From Nostoc sp. FACHB-973 (GTDB lineage: Bacteria; Cyanobacteriota; Cyanobacteriia; Cyanobacteriales; Nostocaceae), in NCBI RefSeq assembly GCF_014698115.1, contig NZ_JACJSJ010000011.1, positions 1-64,000 of the forward strand: a stretch of 64,000 nt of DNA. Direction: 5' to 3'. Made by a program: the position numbers and the translations under genes. Below are positions 52,897 through 61,427 of this stretch, one piece after another. Within the stretch, counting starts at the first letter, position 1. The number at the start of each line of letters is the position of its first letter. The notes under the pieces were generated by a model, which did no database searches, was not told the DNA's origin, and saw only the letters and a list, made by a program, of their open reading frames with translations.

Positions 52897-53175
52897 GGGG
52901 ACGCGGGGACATTTTTACTCTTTGCGTCCTTCTCTGACGAGACCCTGGGCGAATGCGTCCTTTGCGGTTCGTTACTTTCATAGAAGAATTTTGGAGTTCC
53001 GAACTCCATTTTTCTACTTCCATTCCCAAAAGATGGGGTTCTTAGCTTGAGTAATGACGAATACTACCTCAAAGCCAGTTCTGAAAATGCTAACTGTACA
53101 TCAGAGGGGTATATCCCGCTTGCTAGAGTGTAAGCCATTCACGTAAAATATAGTGCCATTGTTCCGGCAGTTCTC

Positions 53176-54246
53176 ATGACTTCATCTGCGTCGTTTGACA
53201 CATTAGAGTCTTTACAGGCGGATATCGCTGAATTGATCGTTCGTCTACCGACATTAAAAAATCGGCAACTTATTCAGCAAGCACTTGCTACTATTGTTCG
53301 CCTCGCTGATAGCGAAATTGAGCGTCTCGATTGGAAAATCTTGTCGGCTGCGCTAGCAGATATGGAGCGAGGTTTCCAGCTGTTTTATGATTACCGACAC
53401 GTCCGCAAAGTCACCATTTTTGGTTCTGCTCGCCTGGCGCCAGATACACCAGAATACCAAATGGCGCTGGAGTTTGCTCGCGCTGTGACTAAATTGGGAT
53501 TTATGGTGATGACCGGCGGTGGCGGTGGAATCATGCAGGCGGGTCACGAAGGTGCTGGGCGAGAAAATTCTTTTGGGTTAAACATTCAGTTACCCTTTGA
53601 GCAGGAAGCCAACCCCTTTATAGATGGCGATCCCAAGCTAATTCACTTCAAATATTTCTTCACCCGCAAGCTGTTTCTCCTCAAAGAAAGTGATGCTGTG
53701 GCCTTGTTTCCTGGCGGCTTTGGCACCCAAGATGAAGCTTTTGAATGTATGACATTAAGCCAAACTGGTAAATTTGGCCCGGTACCTTTAGTTTTAATTG
53801 ACCACCCTGGTGGTGATTATTGGCGCTCTTGGAGCGAATATATTGATAAGCAATTAGTCCATAAAGGTCTTGTCAGTCCTGATGACCCCAGCCTTTACAC
53901 GGTGACAGATAACTTGGATGTAGCTTGCGATGCCATCACCCGTTTTTACCAGGTTTATCATTCTAGCCGCTATGTAGGGGATCAATTAGTCATCCGTCTG
54001 AAGACAGATTTATCAGATGCTCAAGTTGAGCAACTCAATGCTGATTTCAGCGACATTATTATTCAAGGAAAGATTGAAAAAAGTCAGGCGTTACCCCAAG
54101 AAGCCCAAGATGAAACTGTTGGACTACCCCGCTTAATTTTTTACTTCAATCAACGGGATTTGGGGCGTTTGTATCAGATGATTGCAGTAATTAACCAGAT
54201 GGGTATTCCTTCACCAGAGGATGCAGCACATCCAGAAAGAAAGTAG
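53176..54246 (+). CDS. LOG-family (TIGR00730-type) Rossmann-fold protein
   Basis: 356 residues. The core has 'VTIFGSARLAPDTPEY', 'TGGGGGIMQAGHEGAGREN', 'YFFTRKLFLLKESDAVALFPGGFGTQDEAFE' and 'PLVLIDHPGGDYW'. PGGxGTxxE is the nucleotide-monophosphate-binding motif of LOG proteins, which release cytokinin bases or hydrolyse nucleotides; many bacterial members were mislabelled lysine decarboxylase. Long N- and C-terminal extensions (about 75 and 90 residues) mark the larger cyanobacterial form. Exact substrate is unknown. Confidence 0.93.
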   Translation: MTSSASFDTLESLQADIAELIVRLPTLKNRQLIQQALATIVRLADSEIERLDWKILSAALADMERGFQLFYDYRHVRKVTIFGSARLAPDTPEYQMALEFARAVTKLGFMVMTGGGGGIMQAGHEGAGRENSFGLNIQLPFEQEANPFIDGDPKLIHFKYFFTRKLFLLKESDAVALFPGGFGTQDEAFECMTLSQTGKFGPVPLVLIDHPGGDYWRSWSEYIDKQLVHKGLVSPDDPSLYTVTDNLDVACDAITRFYQVYHSSRYVGDQLVIRLKTDLSDAQVEQLNADFSDIIIQGKIEKSQALPQEAQDETVGLPRLIFYFNQRDLGRLYQMIAVINQMGIPSPEDAAHPERK

Positions 54247-54301
54247 AGTTTATGGGTTGGAAACTGTAAGCTAATTTCTACCCAAATGTAGATAAATATT
54301 A

Positions 54302-54445
54302 CTAATTGTCTACTACTTGAACCAGTTCATCAACAAATTCTCTCAGCCGTTCTTGCCAGTCAGGGACGGTTTTAAGTTTCTCTTTCTGTCCTAAACGACC
54401 TTTAAAGCATATAGGTTTGCTATCTAATTCGTCAGACAGGATTTT
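54302..54445 (-). pseudogene. C-terminal fragment of an unidentified gene
   Basis: A leftward frame of 47 codons reads 'LSDELDSKPICFKGRLGQKEKL' and 'VPDWQERLREFVDELVQVVDN', then stops at 54302. A stop codon lies directly upstream in frame and no start is present. Composition is protein-like. It sits just left of the TnpB element, which suggests that the element's arrival or later deletion removed the rest. Family not recognised. Confidence 0.45.
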
Positions 54446-54521
54446 TTAGCACCAAATTGATTATTTTTCTGGAATGGCATTTAATTAACTTGTACTTGTT
54501 GATATACTACCTACAGTGTAA

Positions 54522-54544
54522 CATTTGAGCGGTCGAGTCAAATG
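54522..54544 (+). promoter_or_regulatory. Inverted repeat covering the tnpB start
   Basis: CATTTGA (54522-54528) and TCAAATG (54538-54544) are perfect reverse complements around GCGGTCGAG; the right arm contains the tnpB ATG. A messenger hairpin here would hide the start codon. The ten bases GAGCGGTCGA (54527-54536) recur at 55569-55578 on the far side of the element. Confidence 0.5.
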
Positions 54545-55465
54545 CAATTAGTTGAGAAACACGTTATCATCCGACAGCATAAGTTTTGGAACGAGTGCGA
54601 TCGTTTAGCTTTACAGTCCAAGCATCTTTACAACGCTACTAATTATGTGCAGAGACAATACTTTTTTAAAACCAAAAAGTATTACAACTCAATTGATATT
54701 TATCATCAAACCAAAAATTTAGAAGCTTATCGATATCTGCCTACCAAAGTTAGTAAGCAGATTGTGCGTAGAATTTCAGAAGCTTGGAAAGGTTGGTTAG
54801 CAGCGTTAAAAGATTGGTCAAAGAATCCTGATAAGTATCTTGGTAAACCTAAAATGCCTGGATACAAACACAAGGAACATGGGAGAAATGTCGTCATTTA
54901 TCCAATAGACGCAATCTCTAAACCTGCTTTGACTAAAGGTATCATTAAACTTTCTCAGACTAATATCGAGTTGACAACTAAAGCTAAAAATCTAGCCCAA
55001 GTACGAATTGTTCCCAAGCTTGATCATTACGTTATTGAAGTTGTTTACAGCGTGCCAGATGCTATTAAATCAGATGGTAAATTCATTGCTGGTGTAGACC
55101 TTGGTTTAAAGAATTTAATGGCTATAACATCCAATCATCCCGGTGTTAGACCGCTTTTGATTAATGGTAGACCGTTAAAAAGTATTAACCAATTTTTTAA
55201 TAAAAGAGTTGCTGCTTCCCTTTCAATCGATGCCCAGAGACAGGTTAAGCAACTAAACAGCAAGCGTGACAGAAGGATTGATAACTATCTCCATACTGTT
55301 AGTCGTAGAGTTATTGACTGGTGTCAATTAAATCATATCGGTCAGTTAGTTATAGGCAACAACTTCCGATGGAAGCAAGATATCAATATTGGTAAAAAGA
55401 GTAATCAAGAATTTACCAATATTCCACACTCAAAATTGATGAATCTGTTGGCTTTGAGGGAATAG
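54542..55465 (+). pseudogene. tnpB: TnpB (RNA-guided endonuclease family), internally deleted
   Basis: 307 residues in frame. N-terminal part: 'LALQSKHLYNATNYVQRQYFF', 'KQIVRRISEAWKGWLAALKDW', 'KPKMPGYKHK'. RuvC-I is present ('FIAGVDLGLKNLMAIT'), as is 'LNHIGQLVIGNNFRWKQ', where the usual RuvC-II Glu position reads Gly, as in the WKQ branch. After 'NIPHSKLMNLLAL' the frame stops, but reading one base over (55456-55530) gives 'EGIEALPFVPVVLGLWTKITNVAV', the normal C-terminal end. The zinc-finger cysteines and RuvC-III Asp, normally about 80-100 residues, are missing. An internal deletion has removed the nuclease core, so it cannot cut. Confidence 0.85.
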
Positions 55466-55564
55466 AGGCACTGCCGTTTGTGCCTGTAGTTTTAGGACTT
55501 TGGACTAAGATTACAAACGTAGCTGTCTAGATTTATCTACTCTTGGGTAGCTTTGTCCAGATTC

Positions 55565-55828
55565 CTACGAGCGGTCGAAACATCCACCGACATCCCAATA
55601 TTTTTGACAGGCTTCACAGGCTGCTGTTGCTAATTGAATATCTTTAGGATCGCTAAAGATTTGACTAGGCTCTGTGAAAGCGGGATGATAACGCAGGCGA
55701 TCGCAACAAATTTCCAACCATCTCAAATAGTTAGCTCGCCACAGTCCAATCGTACCATCTTCAGTAGCGCTAGCGAGAATTCCCCATCTGGGCTGAAATT
55801 CACTAAATATACTGGTTTTTCGGCTCAA
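55565..55828 (-). pseudogene. C-terminal remnant of a WD40-repeat protein
   Basis: 87 codons leftward. 'FQPRWGILASATEDGTIGLWRANYLRWLEICCDRLRYHP' is the last WD40 blade plus the short helical tail seen at the end of cyanobacterial WD-repeat proteins ('ACEACQKYW'). Everything upstream (N-terminal domains and the other blades) is absent. The frame's last residues (CFDRS) come from the right end of the TnpB element. The remnant lies directly between that element and a strong terminator of the next gene. Confidence 0.75.
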
Positions 55829-55837
55829 TTGGGTAAA

Positions 55838-55876
55838 TAAAAAATTCCCGTTGCTATCACAAGCGACAACGGGAGT
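55838..55876 (-). terminator. Rho-independent terminator of the 55900-57222 gene
   Basis: Read leftward, TCCCGTTG and CAACGGGA form an eight-pair stem (13-base loop) followed by ATTTTTTATTT. It lies 26 bp past the stop codon of the leftward gene. Confidence 0.88.
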
Positions 55877-55899
55877 TATAAGTAAGATTTTCTATCAAC

Positions 55900-57222
55900 T
55901 TATCGATAAGCAACCTGTGGACCTGCCCAAATTTCTGTAACCTGTTTACCAAAAGTAATAGGCTGATCGTCGTCTGTTGTAGTGACGGTGTTGCCATCAT
56001 TAGCAACTTTCACCAAAGGCCAGTTTTCCTCGCCTAGTTCGCCTGCACGAAATAGCACGTGATCGGGTTGACTTTTACTCCAACCTAACAATACTGCAAT
56101 CTTCTCATCCTCATTTTCTTGATTAGCAGGAGCAACAATATTAGCGTGATTGTTTTGCCGATCCCAAATCACCGCACTATCTGTAGAATCACCTGTGTTA
56201 AATATGCCTTCAAACTTGCGTGCCAAAAAGCGATCGCCTTTTTCTGACCAACTAACAGGAACTAACACCCCAATCTGACCACTGGTATCAGTTTCTTCTG
56301 ATGACGCCGCCTTCACAGCTTTGGTTTTTAATAGGGGATCGCTAACAGGAGTAGTTGAAGCCATCACCCACAATTTCTTAGTTTGCATATCTTGTACAAA
56401 CAGAACACTGGTGACACGGCTGTTGTACATTTGGGGTTTTACCTCTAGTTGCACCCGGCTATAAACAGCATATTTACCATCTGGAGAAATCACTGGTACG
56501 CTACGGTAGTGGCGCACTCCAGAACCACCGTTAGAACCAATAGCCTCTTGAGTTGCTGTGATCCATTTCCAAGGAATAGGATGAGGACTGCCGATGGGAT
56601 CTATTTGTTCTGCTTGGGATTCATCGATTGGTTCAGCAGTAGGTATTTCCGTTGTTATGCTTGGTTGTGATTCTCCTAGAACTGGTGCTACTTGAGCCGC
56701 CGCCAATGATTCAGTAAAAGGTTTTTCTCTAGAGAAAGAATTTTTTTCTTCTTTCAAAGATTTGATATTAGCAGCTTTGAGTTTTTGCACTAAATTAAGT
56801 TGACTAACAGGAACATCTGTTAATGGTGCAAGTTCAACTGCTGCCAAAGGATCGGGAACGTTTAAATCGCTGCTTGAGAGAGAACTATCTGCTTGATCTA
56901 AAGACTCAAATTTATCCTCTGGTAATACTTGCGGTTCCTGAATAGCGCTGCTTTGTGTTGGTACAGAGTCAAATTCTTCTTTCAATGAGTTGATTTGATC
57001 TACTGTTAATGTTTCAGCTATTTCAGGTTCCCCAACTAAAGCTATTTCCTTTGACACAGGGTCAGACTCTTCAGTAATCGAAGTTTGTTTAACTACTTCG
57101 GATTTTACTGAAGCCGAGTGACCGGATGCCCCTAATAAGGGTGCGATCAATATCACAACGACAACGTAATTGAGAAATGGTTGCGCGCGGAACCATCCTG
57201 ACAGCAAAAGGGGTTTAAGCAT
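55900..57222 (-). CDS. Exported cyanobacterial protein with a low-complexity linker and beta-rich C-terminus
   Basis: 440 residues. An N-terminal hydrophobic segment ('FLNYVVVVILIAPLLGASGHSA') is a signal or anchor. About 30-215 is Ser/Glu/Pro-rich, probably unfolded. The C-terminal 220 residues are beta-rich: 'HYRSVPVISPDGKYAVYSRVQLEV', 'VLFVQDMQTKKLWVMAS', 'PVSWSEKGDRFLARKFEGIF', 'VAVLLGWSKSQPD'-like 'IAVLLGWSKSQPDHVLFRAG'. 'SPDGKYAVYSR' and 'WSEKGDRFLAR' recall TolB-type propeller blades. Function unknown. Single gene with its own terminator. Confidence 0.82.
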   Translation of the reverse strand: MLKPLLLSGWFRAQPFLNYVVVVILIAPLLGASGHSASVKSEVVKQTSITEESDPVSKEIALVGEPEIAETLTVDQINSLKEEFDSVPTQSSAIQEPQVLPEDKFESLDQADSSLSSSDLNVPDPLAAVELAPLTDVPVSQLNLVQKLKAANIKSLKEEKNSFSREKPFTESLAAAQVAPVLGESQPSITTEIPTAEPIDESQAEQIDPIGSPHPIPWKWITATQEAIGSNGGSGVRHYRSVPVISPDGKYAVYSRVQLEVKPQMYNSRVTSVLFVQDMQTKKLWVMASTTPVSDPLLKTKAVKAASSEETDTSGQIGVLVPVSWSEKGDRFLARKFEGIFNTGDSTDSAVIWDRQNNHANIVAPANQENEDEKIAVLLGWSKSQPDHVLFRAGELGEENWPLVKVANDGNTVTTTDDDQPITFGKQVTEIWAGPQVAYR

Positions 57223-58124
57223 TTGTAGACTCTCTAGAGGGGCGGTTGCTTATGTGAGGAGCAATACCTATGCAGCAATGGAGCAGGCGATAATTATATG
57301 TATAACAAGAAACTAAAAGCTTTTACTAAATAATTTCTTCATTTGCGGAGTTTTACAAAAAATATGCATCATTATTTACACCTTTTACTTTTGCGGTACT
57401 GAATATTTTTTTACGAGAATATGCGAGTATAGTAACTGTGCTGATAACTCAGTAGTTACTACAGATATCTAATTTCGGTGTAGGTAGACTCAAATACACC
57501 ACAATAACCCATTGTCAAGGGGTATTTGGCTTATAGTTATACCTAATGTATAGTGCAAACTAAGAGCAAGCAAACTGCTATGTTTAAAATGGTGCTAACT
57601 ATGGCTAACACGCATCAATTAAAGCAGTTTACACACTATAAGAGTGCAAACCCCGAAAATGGTAAACGTGAGGCGTTACGTGAAAAGCTGGGAAAGCGGA
57701 CACATAATACATAATACTCAGAAAATATTGCTGCCAGCAACCCTAAGTTAGAAATTGCAATCTAAACTACAGAAACACTTGGAACGCAACGCTATTTTAC
57801 AAAAGCAACTGCGCTGAGTGCTAAGTTTCGGGAAAATCATCAGCAAAACAGCAACATGTGGGTAGATGATCTAGAGACTCGTAAGCACACACAACCTGTT
57901 TAGGGTAACTAGAGCCAGATGCAGTTGATACGAACTTTTATCTTGGGTAACTTATCTTGGGTAACTTATATAGTTAAGTTAATCACGCAGCCTATAGTTT
58001 CAGCAAATACGAGAATATTGTACCACCAAACAACCAAATTATAAATATCTAACTTAAAAGTTGTCAGTTATCAGGGGCGCACTTACGATTAACTAGTGAC
58101 TAGTGACTAAATGATTAATGACTA
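57223..58124. other. Long intergenic region with a small open frame
   Basis: About 900 bp between divergent genes. It contains a 44-codon frame (57580-57714), a direct repeat TATCTTGGGTAACTTA (two copies near 57940-57970), and GACTAGTGACTA/GATTAATGACTAATG repeat units just before fmt. A long A+T-rich stretch near 57300-57420 may hold the promoter of the leftward gene. Confidence 0.45.
57580..57714 (+). CDS. Possible small protein of 44 residues, unrecognised
   Basis: ATG 57580 opens 'FKMVLTMANTHQLKQFTHYKS' and ends 'ENGKREALREKLGKRTHNT'; basic and hydrophilic with a helical C-terminal half. There is no strong ribosome site (AAGAGCAAG, 16 bases upstream). It could equally be an accidental frame or a remnant. 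No family known to me. Confidence 0.22.
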   Translation: MFKMVLTMANTHQLKQFTHYKSANPENGKREALREKLGKRTHNT

Positions 58125-59120
58125 ATGAAAATCGTATTTTTTGGTACTCCCCAGTTTGCTGTCCCAACTTTAGAAAAGTTATTAAATAATTCCAAATTTG
58201 AGGTGTTGGCGGTAGTCACCCAACCAGATAAACGTCGAGAGCGTGGAAATAAACTTACTCCAACACCAGTAAAAGCGATCGCCACAGTTCACAATTTGCC
58301 AGTATGGCAACCAGAACGGGTGAAAAAAGACACCGAAACTTTGAATCTACTCAAACAATCAGACGCAGATGTGTTTGTGGTTGTTGCCTATGGACAGATT
58401 TTGTCCTCAAAAATCCTCAATATGCCAAAATTGGGCTGCATTAATGTACATGGCTCGATTTTACCCAAATATCGGGGTGCAGCGCCGATTCAGTGGTGTT
58501 TGTATAACGGTGAACAAGAAACCGGGATCACCACCATGTTAATGGATGCAGGGATGGATACCGGGGCAATGCTACAAATTGCCACTACACCCATTGGATT
58601 ACTGGATAATGCCCAAGATGTAGCCGAAAGACTGGCTACAATTGGTGGGGATTTGTTGGTGGAAACTCTGTTGAAGTTGGAAACTAAAGAAATTCAACCA
58701 ATACCCCAAGATAATTTAGAAGCTACTTATGCACCTCTGATTCAAAAACAAGATTATGGTTTGGATTGGTCAAAAAGCGCCATCCAATTACACAATCAAA
58801 TTAGAGGCTTTTACCCTAACTGCACAGCTACCTTTCGTGACAAAGAGCTAAAAATCACCGCTTCTGCTCCCCTTGGCACAGAGGGCGATCGCGATCTACC
58901 ACCAGAATTACTGCACAAGTTGCCTGATTTGTCAAATATATCAGACAGACCGGGAGTTGTAGTGAGTATTGCTAAAGGAATTGGCGCAATTGTCCAAACT
59001 GGGGAAGGTTTGTTGGTGTTGCGAGAAGTTCAGCTAGCTGGTAAACGTCCCCAGTCCGGATGGGATTTTGTTAATGGTAGTCGGTTAAGTGTGGGCGAAG
59101 TCTTTGGTGTGGGGAGTTGA
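58125..59120 (+). CDS. fmt: Methionyl-tRNA formyltransferase
   Basis: Formylates initiator Met-tRNA using 10-formyl-tetrahydrofolate. 331 residues. N-terminal catalytic domain: '[18 protein letters not shown]', '[23 protein letters not shown]', '[42 protein letters not shown]' in outline, with the catalytic Asn-His-Asp set (N in CINVHG, H in the same motif, D in [10 protein letters not shown]). The C-terminal OB-like domain starts near '[12 protein letters not shown]' and ends '[18 protein letters not shown]'. Short repeats flank it on both sides. Monocistronic. Confidence 0.97.
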   Translation: MKIVFFGTPQFAVPTLEKLLNNSKFEVLAVVTQPDKRRERGNKLTPTPVKAIATVHNLPVWQPERVKKDTETLNLLKQSDADVFVVVAYGQILSSKILNMPKLGCINVHGSILPKYRGAAPIQWCLYNGEQETGITTMLMDAGMDTGAMLQIATTPIGLLDNAQDVAERLATIGGDLLVETLLKLETKEIQPIPQDNLEATYAPLIQKQDYGLDWSKSAIQLHNQIRGFYPNCTATFRDKELKITASAPLGTEGDRDLPPELLHKLPDLSNISDRPGVVVSIAKGIGAIVQTGEGLLVLREVQLAGKRPQSGWDFVNGSRLSVGEVFGVGS

Positions 59121-59246
59121 GGGGGATGAGGGGGATGAGGGAGATGAGGGGGATGAGGGAGATGGGGAGATGGGGAGCAGAGGGAGAATAATAACTTCTG
59201 GCTCCTAACTCCTAACTCCTAACTCCTAACTCCTAACTCCTAACTC
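59115..59246. repeat. GGGAGATGA and CTCCTAA tandem repeats after fmt
   Basis: GGGGGATGA / GGGAGATGA units (59118-59172) are followed by six copies of the nine-base unit CTCCTAACT (59203-59245), ending at the stop of the next leftward gene. Confidence 0.9.
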
Positions 59247-59595
59247 AGCACTCATAAAAGCGGCAAGATTCACAAGGGCCATCTGGGTTGACTGCACAGC
59301 GAATGATTTCTGAATGAGCATTGTAGCAGCAGGTAGCATCACCGATTACCCAACGTCCTTCTACCAAACTTTTCTCAGATGGTCGTTTTGCAGACTGGAC
59401 GTAAATGGCAATATTATGCAAACGGTAGCGTCCTGCTTTAAGTTGGTATCGATGGCGGCGTTCTAGAACCGCGTAGGTTTTACCTTCAAAATCGAGATAG
59501 TTTCCAGGTTGGGGTGTCCAATCAAGTTGCACTCTACCGAGGGACTCACGCGGATGTGTGAGAATCACCTCAGTTTGTAAAGAGTCTGGCTCCAT
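59245..59595 (-). CDS. Small Cys-rich protein (DUF6464-type, cyanobacterial)
   Basis: 116 residues. 'RVQLDWTPQPGNYLDFEGKTYAVLERRHRYQLKAGRYRLHNIAIYVQ' in outline forms a beta-rich core. The end holds six cysteines in 'DATCCYNAHSEIIRCAVNPDGPCESCRFYEC', a likely metal site. It resembles the cyanobacterial DUF6464 family; function unknown. A GGAG-like site is not obvious. The stop codon lies directly against the CTCCTAACT repeat. Confidence 0.85.
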   Translation of the reverse strand: MEPDSLQTEVILTHPRESLGRVQLDWTPQPGNYLDFEGKTYAVLERRHRYQLKAGRYRLHNIAIYVQSAKRPSEKSLVEGRWVIGDATCCYNAHSEIIRCAVNPDGPCESCRFYEC

Positions 59596-59698
59596 AAGCT
59601 TATGTGATTTGATTTACATTACAAGGATGTTATCGCAATAACTTTCTTTAGCTTACCGAATTTAGATTACAATTAATAATTCACTATATTTGCAAGAA

Positions 59699-59726
59699 GT
59701 AGGGATGCACGGCTGTGCATCTCTAC
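59699..59726. repeat. Palindromic repeat before the FAD oxidoreductase stop
   Basis: GTAGGGATGCACGG / CTGTGCATCTCTAC, with two mismatched pairs; same family as 2213-2240. It ends four bases before the stop codon of the leftward gene, so it may act in termination. Confidence 0.7.
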
Positions 59727-59729
59727 CAA

Positions 59730-61241
59730 TTAAGGCAGCCAAAATTCAGGCAGGATAGATTTGCTAAAATCGCGTACTGTTTGGTTGAGCGATCGCGCCA
59801 CTTGGATATGCGCTTCATCCTGTTCCACAGGTAAAATCTGAGATGGCTGACCTTCTCCTAAATAAGACACTACCAAATTCGCCGCCTCCAAACCAGTAAC
59901 GTAAGCCTTTTCTTGAGACCAGGAACCATGACGGTTAACAATCCAATCCCCACTCATAAACACGTTCTTAAAACTGGTCAAAGCTGGTAACATATGACGG
60001 TAACTACCAGGTGCAAAGTGAGTTACCGCCTGAGGTAGGCGAATTACACTGCTATCAATTAGCTTTGCGTTGCGAAATCCTGACACGCAAGTTGTTAAAT
60101 AACGCTGAACTATTGGTAAAATCTCTTCATCACTCAAACTCAGAAATTGATTTGCGTGATAAAAATCAGCTTCAATCACCGTTCCTGGTTCATTGCGATA
60201 TTCATCATGTAGGGCATTCAAATCAAAAAATGTCCAGCCTGTAGTTGCGTCGAATCCGAAGCAGGCATTAGAAGGACGAGGAATATCAATTTTGCGATCG
60301 AACCATAAGCGTGTTGCTAAAACATCAATTGCTCCTAAATTGCTCAAATTCCGAAATTCTTCACGACTTTGTAAACTTGGACTAGTTGAAACAATTTTCT
60401 TCATACCTGTGATTCCAACCGCAAAAATCACAGCATCAGCATCAAAAACTTCATCACCACAAACTACGCTCTTTGCTCGATCATTACTATCAACAATTAA
60501 GTCTGTCACCCGCCGTTTAGGTAATACTCGCGCACCAGCTTTTTCAATACGTTCTACCCAAGGACGAAATATTTTTTCTCCCACAGTTCCCCGACACCAA
60601 ACCACATCAAAATCTGGTTGATGAGCCAAAATAAAATAGTAAAGCATCCCTAAAGTTGCTGCGGCTGAACATTGTTCACCAGGGGCAAATAAACCCACCA
60701 ATAACATTGGTTCAAAAGCCTCGCGGTAAAGCCGGAAAGAAACATTAAAATCTTTGAACAATTCACGGGCAGTGACAAAATCATAGCGCCGCCAAGCTGC
60801 ATCAGAATTATCAAAATCAACAACAGCATAAAGTAAAGGTAGGGCGCTAAGACGGTCAATTAGTGGCAGCCGTTTAAACTGAGTGTAGAGAAAAGTTCCT
60901 AAAGGTGCGGGGAGTCGTGGTAAGTCTTGAAAAATTGGTGATTCAACTTCTAACCCCGCAGGCGAATATTGGGAAGAACGAGTCCAACTAGTAAAAGGAT
61001 TAATTCCTAATTCATTAATGAGGGAAAAAATATTTCTGTAAGGATACCAAAAGCCATGAATGCCGGCTTCTACAGATTTTCCTGCGGCTGTTTGCCAACC
61101 TGCCACCAGTCCGCCGGGATAAGAACCTGCTTCTAGAAGTGTCACATCATAGCCTTGCTTTGCCAAATGGTAGGTTGCTCCTAAACCTGCCCAACCTGCA
61201 CCTACAACTACTACCCGTTTTTGTTGTGACCCTTCTACCAT
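59730..61241 (-). CDS. FAD-dependent oxidoreductase (carotenoid-desaturase/amine-oxidase superfamily)
   Basis: 503 residues. The dinucleotide motif is VVVGAGWAGLGATYHLAKQGYDVTLLEAG, followed by GGLVAGWQTAAGKSVEAGIHGFW. A middle substrate domain and the C-terminal FAD motif 'NVFMSGDWIVNRHGSWSQEKAYVTGLEAANLV' complete the phytoene/zeta-carotene-desaturase-like layout. It is not close enough to CrtP or CrtQ to be named as either; a role in carotenoid or isoprenoid metabolism is inference. It stands alone and is divergent from the methyltransferase gene. Confidence 0.9.
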   Translation of the reverse strand: MVEGSQQKRVVVVGAGWAGLGATYHLAKQGYDVTLLEAGSYPGGLVAGWQTAAGKSVEAGIHGFWYPYRNIFSLINELGINPFTSWTRSSQYSPAGLEVESPIFQDLPRLPAPLGTFLYTQFKRLPLIDRLSALPLLYAVVDFDNSDAAWRRYDFVTARELFKDFNVSFRLYREAFEPMLLVGLFAPGEQCSAAATLGMLYYFILAHQPDFDVVWCRGTVGEKIFRPWVERIEKAGARVLPKRRVTDLIVDSNDRAKSVVCGDEVFDADAVIFAVGITGMKKIVSTSPSLQSREEFRNLSNLGAIDVLATRLWFDRKIDIPRPSNACFGFDATTGWTFFDLNALHDEYRNEPGTVIEADFYHANQFLSLSDEEILPIVQRYLTTCVSGFRNAKLIDSSVIRLPQAVTHFAPGSYRHMLPALTSFKNVFMSGDWIVNRHGSWSQEKAYVTGLEAANLVVSYLGEGQPSQILPVEQDEAHIQVARSLNQTVRDFSKSILPEFWLP

Positions 61242-61427
61242 CTTAGCCTCCGATTCTTCCCGTCCAAGAACTCATGATAGCGTAGCTTCTCCGTAGGACT
61301 ACAGAATCTAAAATCTAAAATCTAAAATTTTATTAGGGGAAGGAGTTGAGTAAAAATTGCTTGCGGTTAATGCTGAGTTAGGAGTATAACAGAAAACAGA
61401 TTTAATTATTTATGGGGAATAATCCTA

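Larger units (their letters stand above)
54522..55578 (+). mobile_element. Decayed IS200/IS605-type element with TnpB only
   Basis: About 1.06 kb carrying a tnpB-like gene but no TnpA transposase. GAGCGGTCGA lies at both limits. A small stem CTAC...GTAG (55538-55551) lies near the right end, as expected for subterminal hairpins of this group. The element is flanked by gene fragments on both sides. Exact ends are inferred, not proven. Confidence 0.65.
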
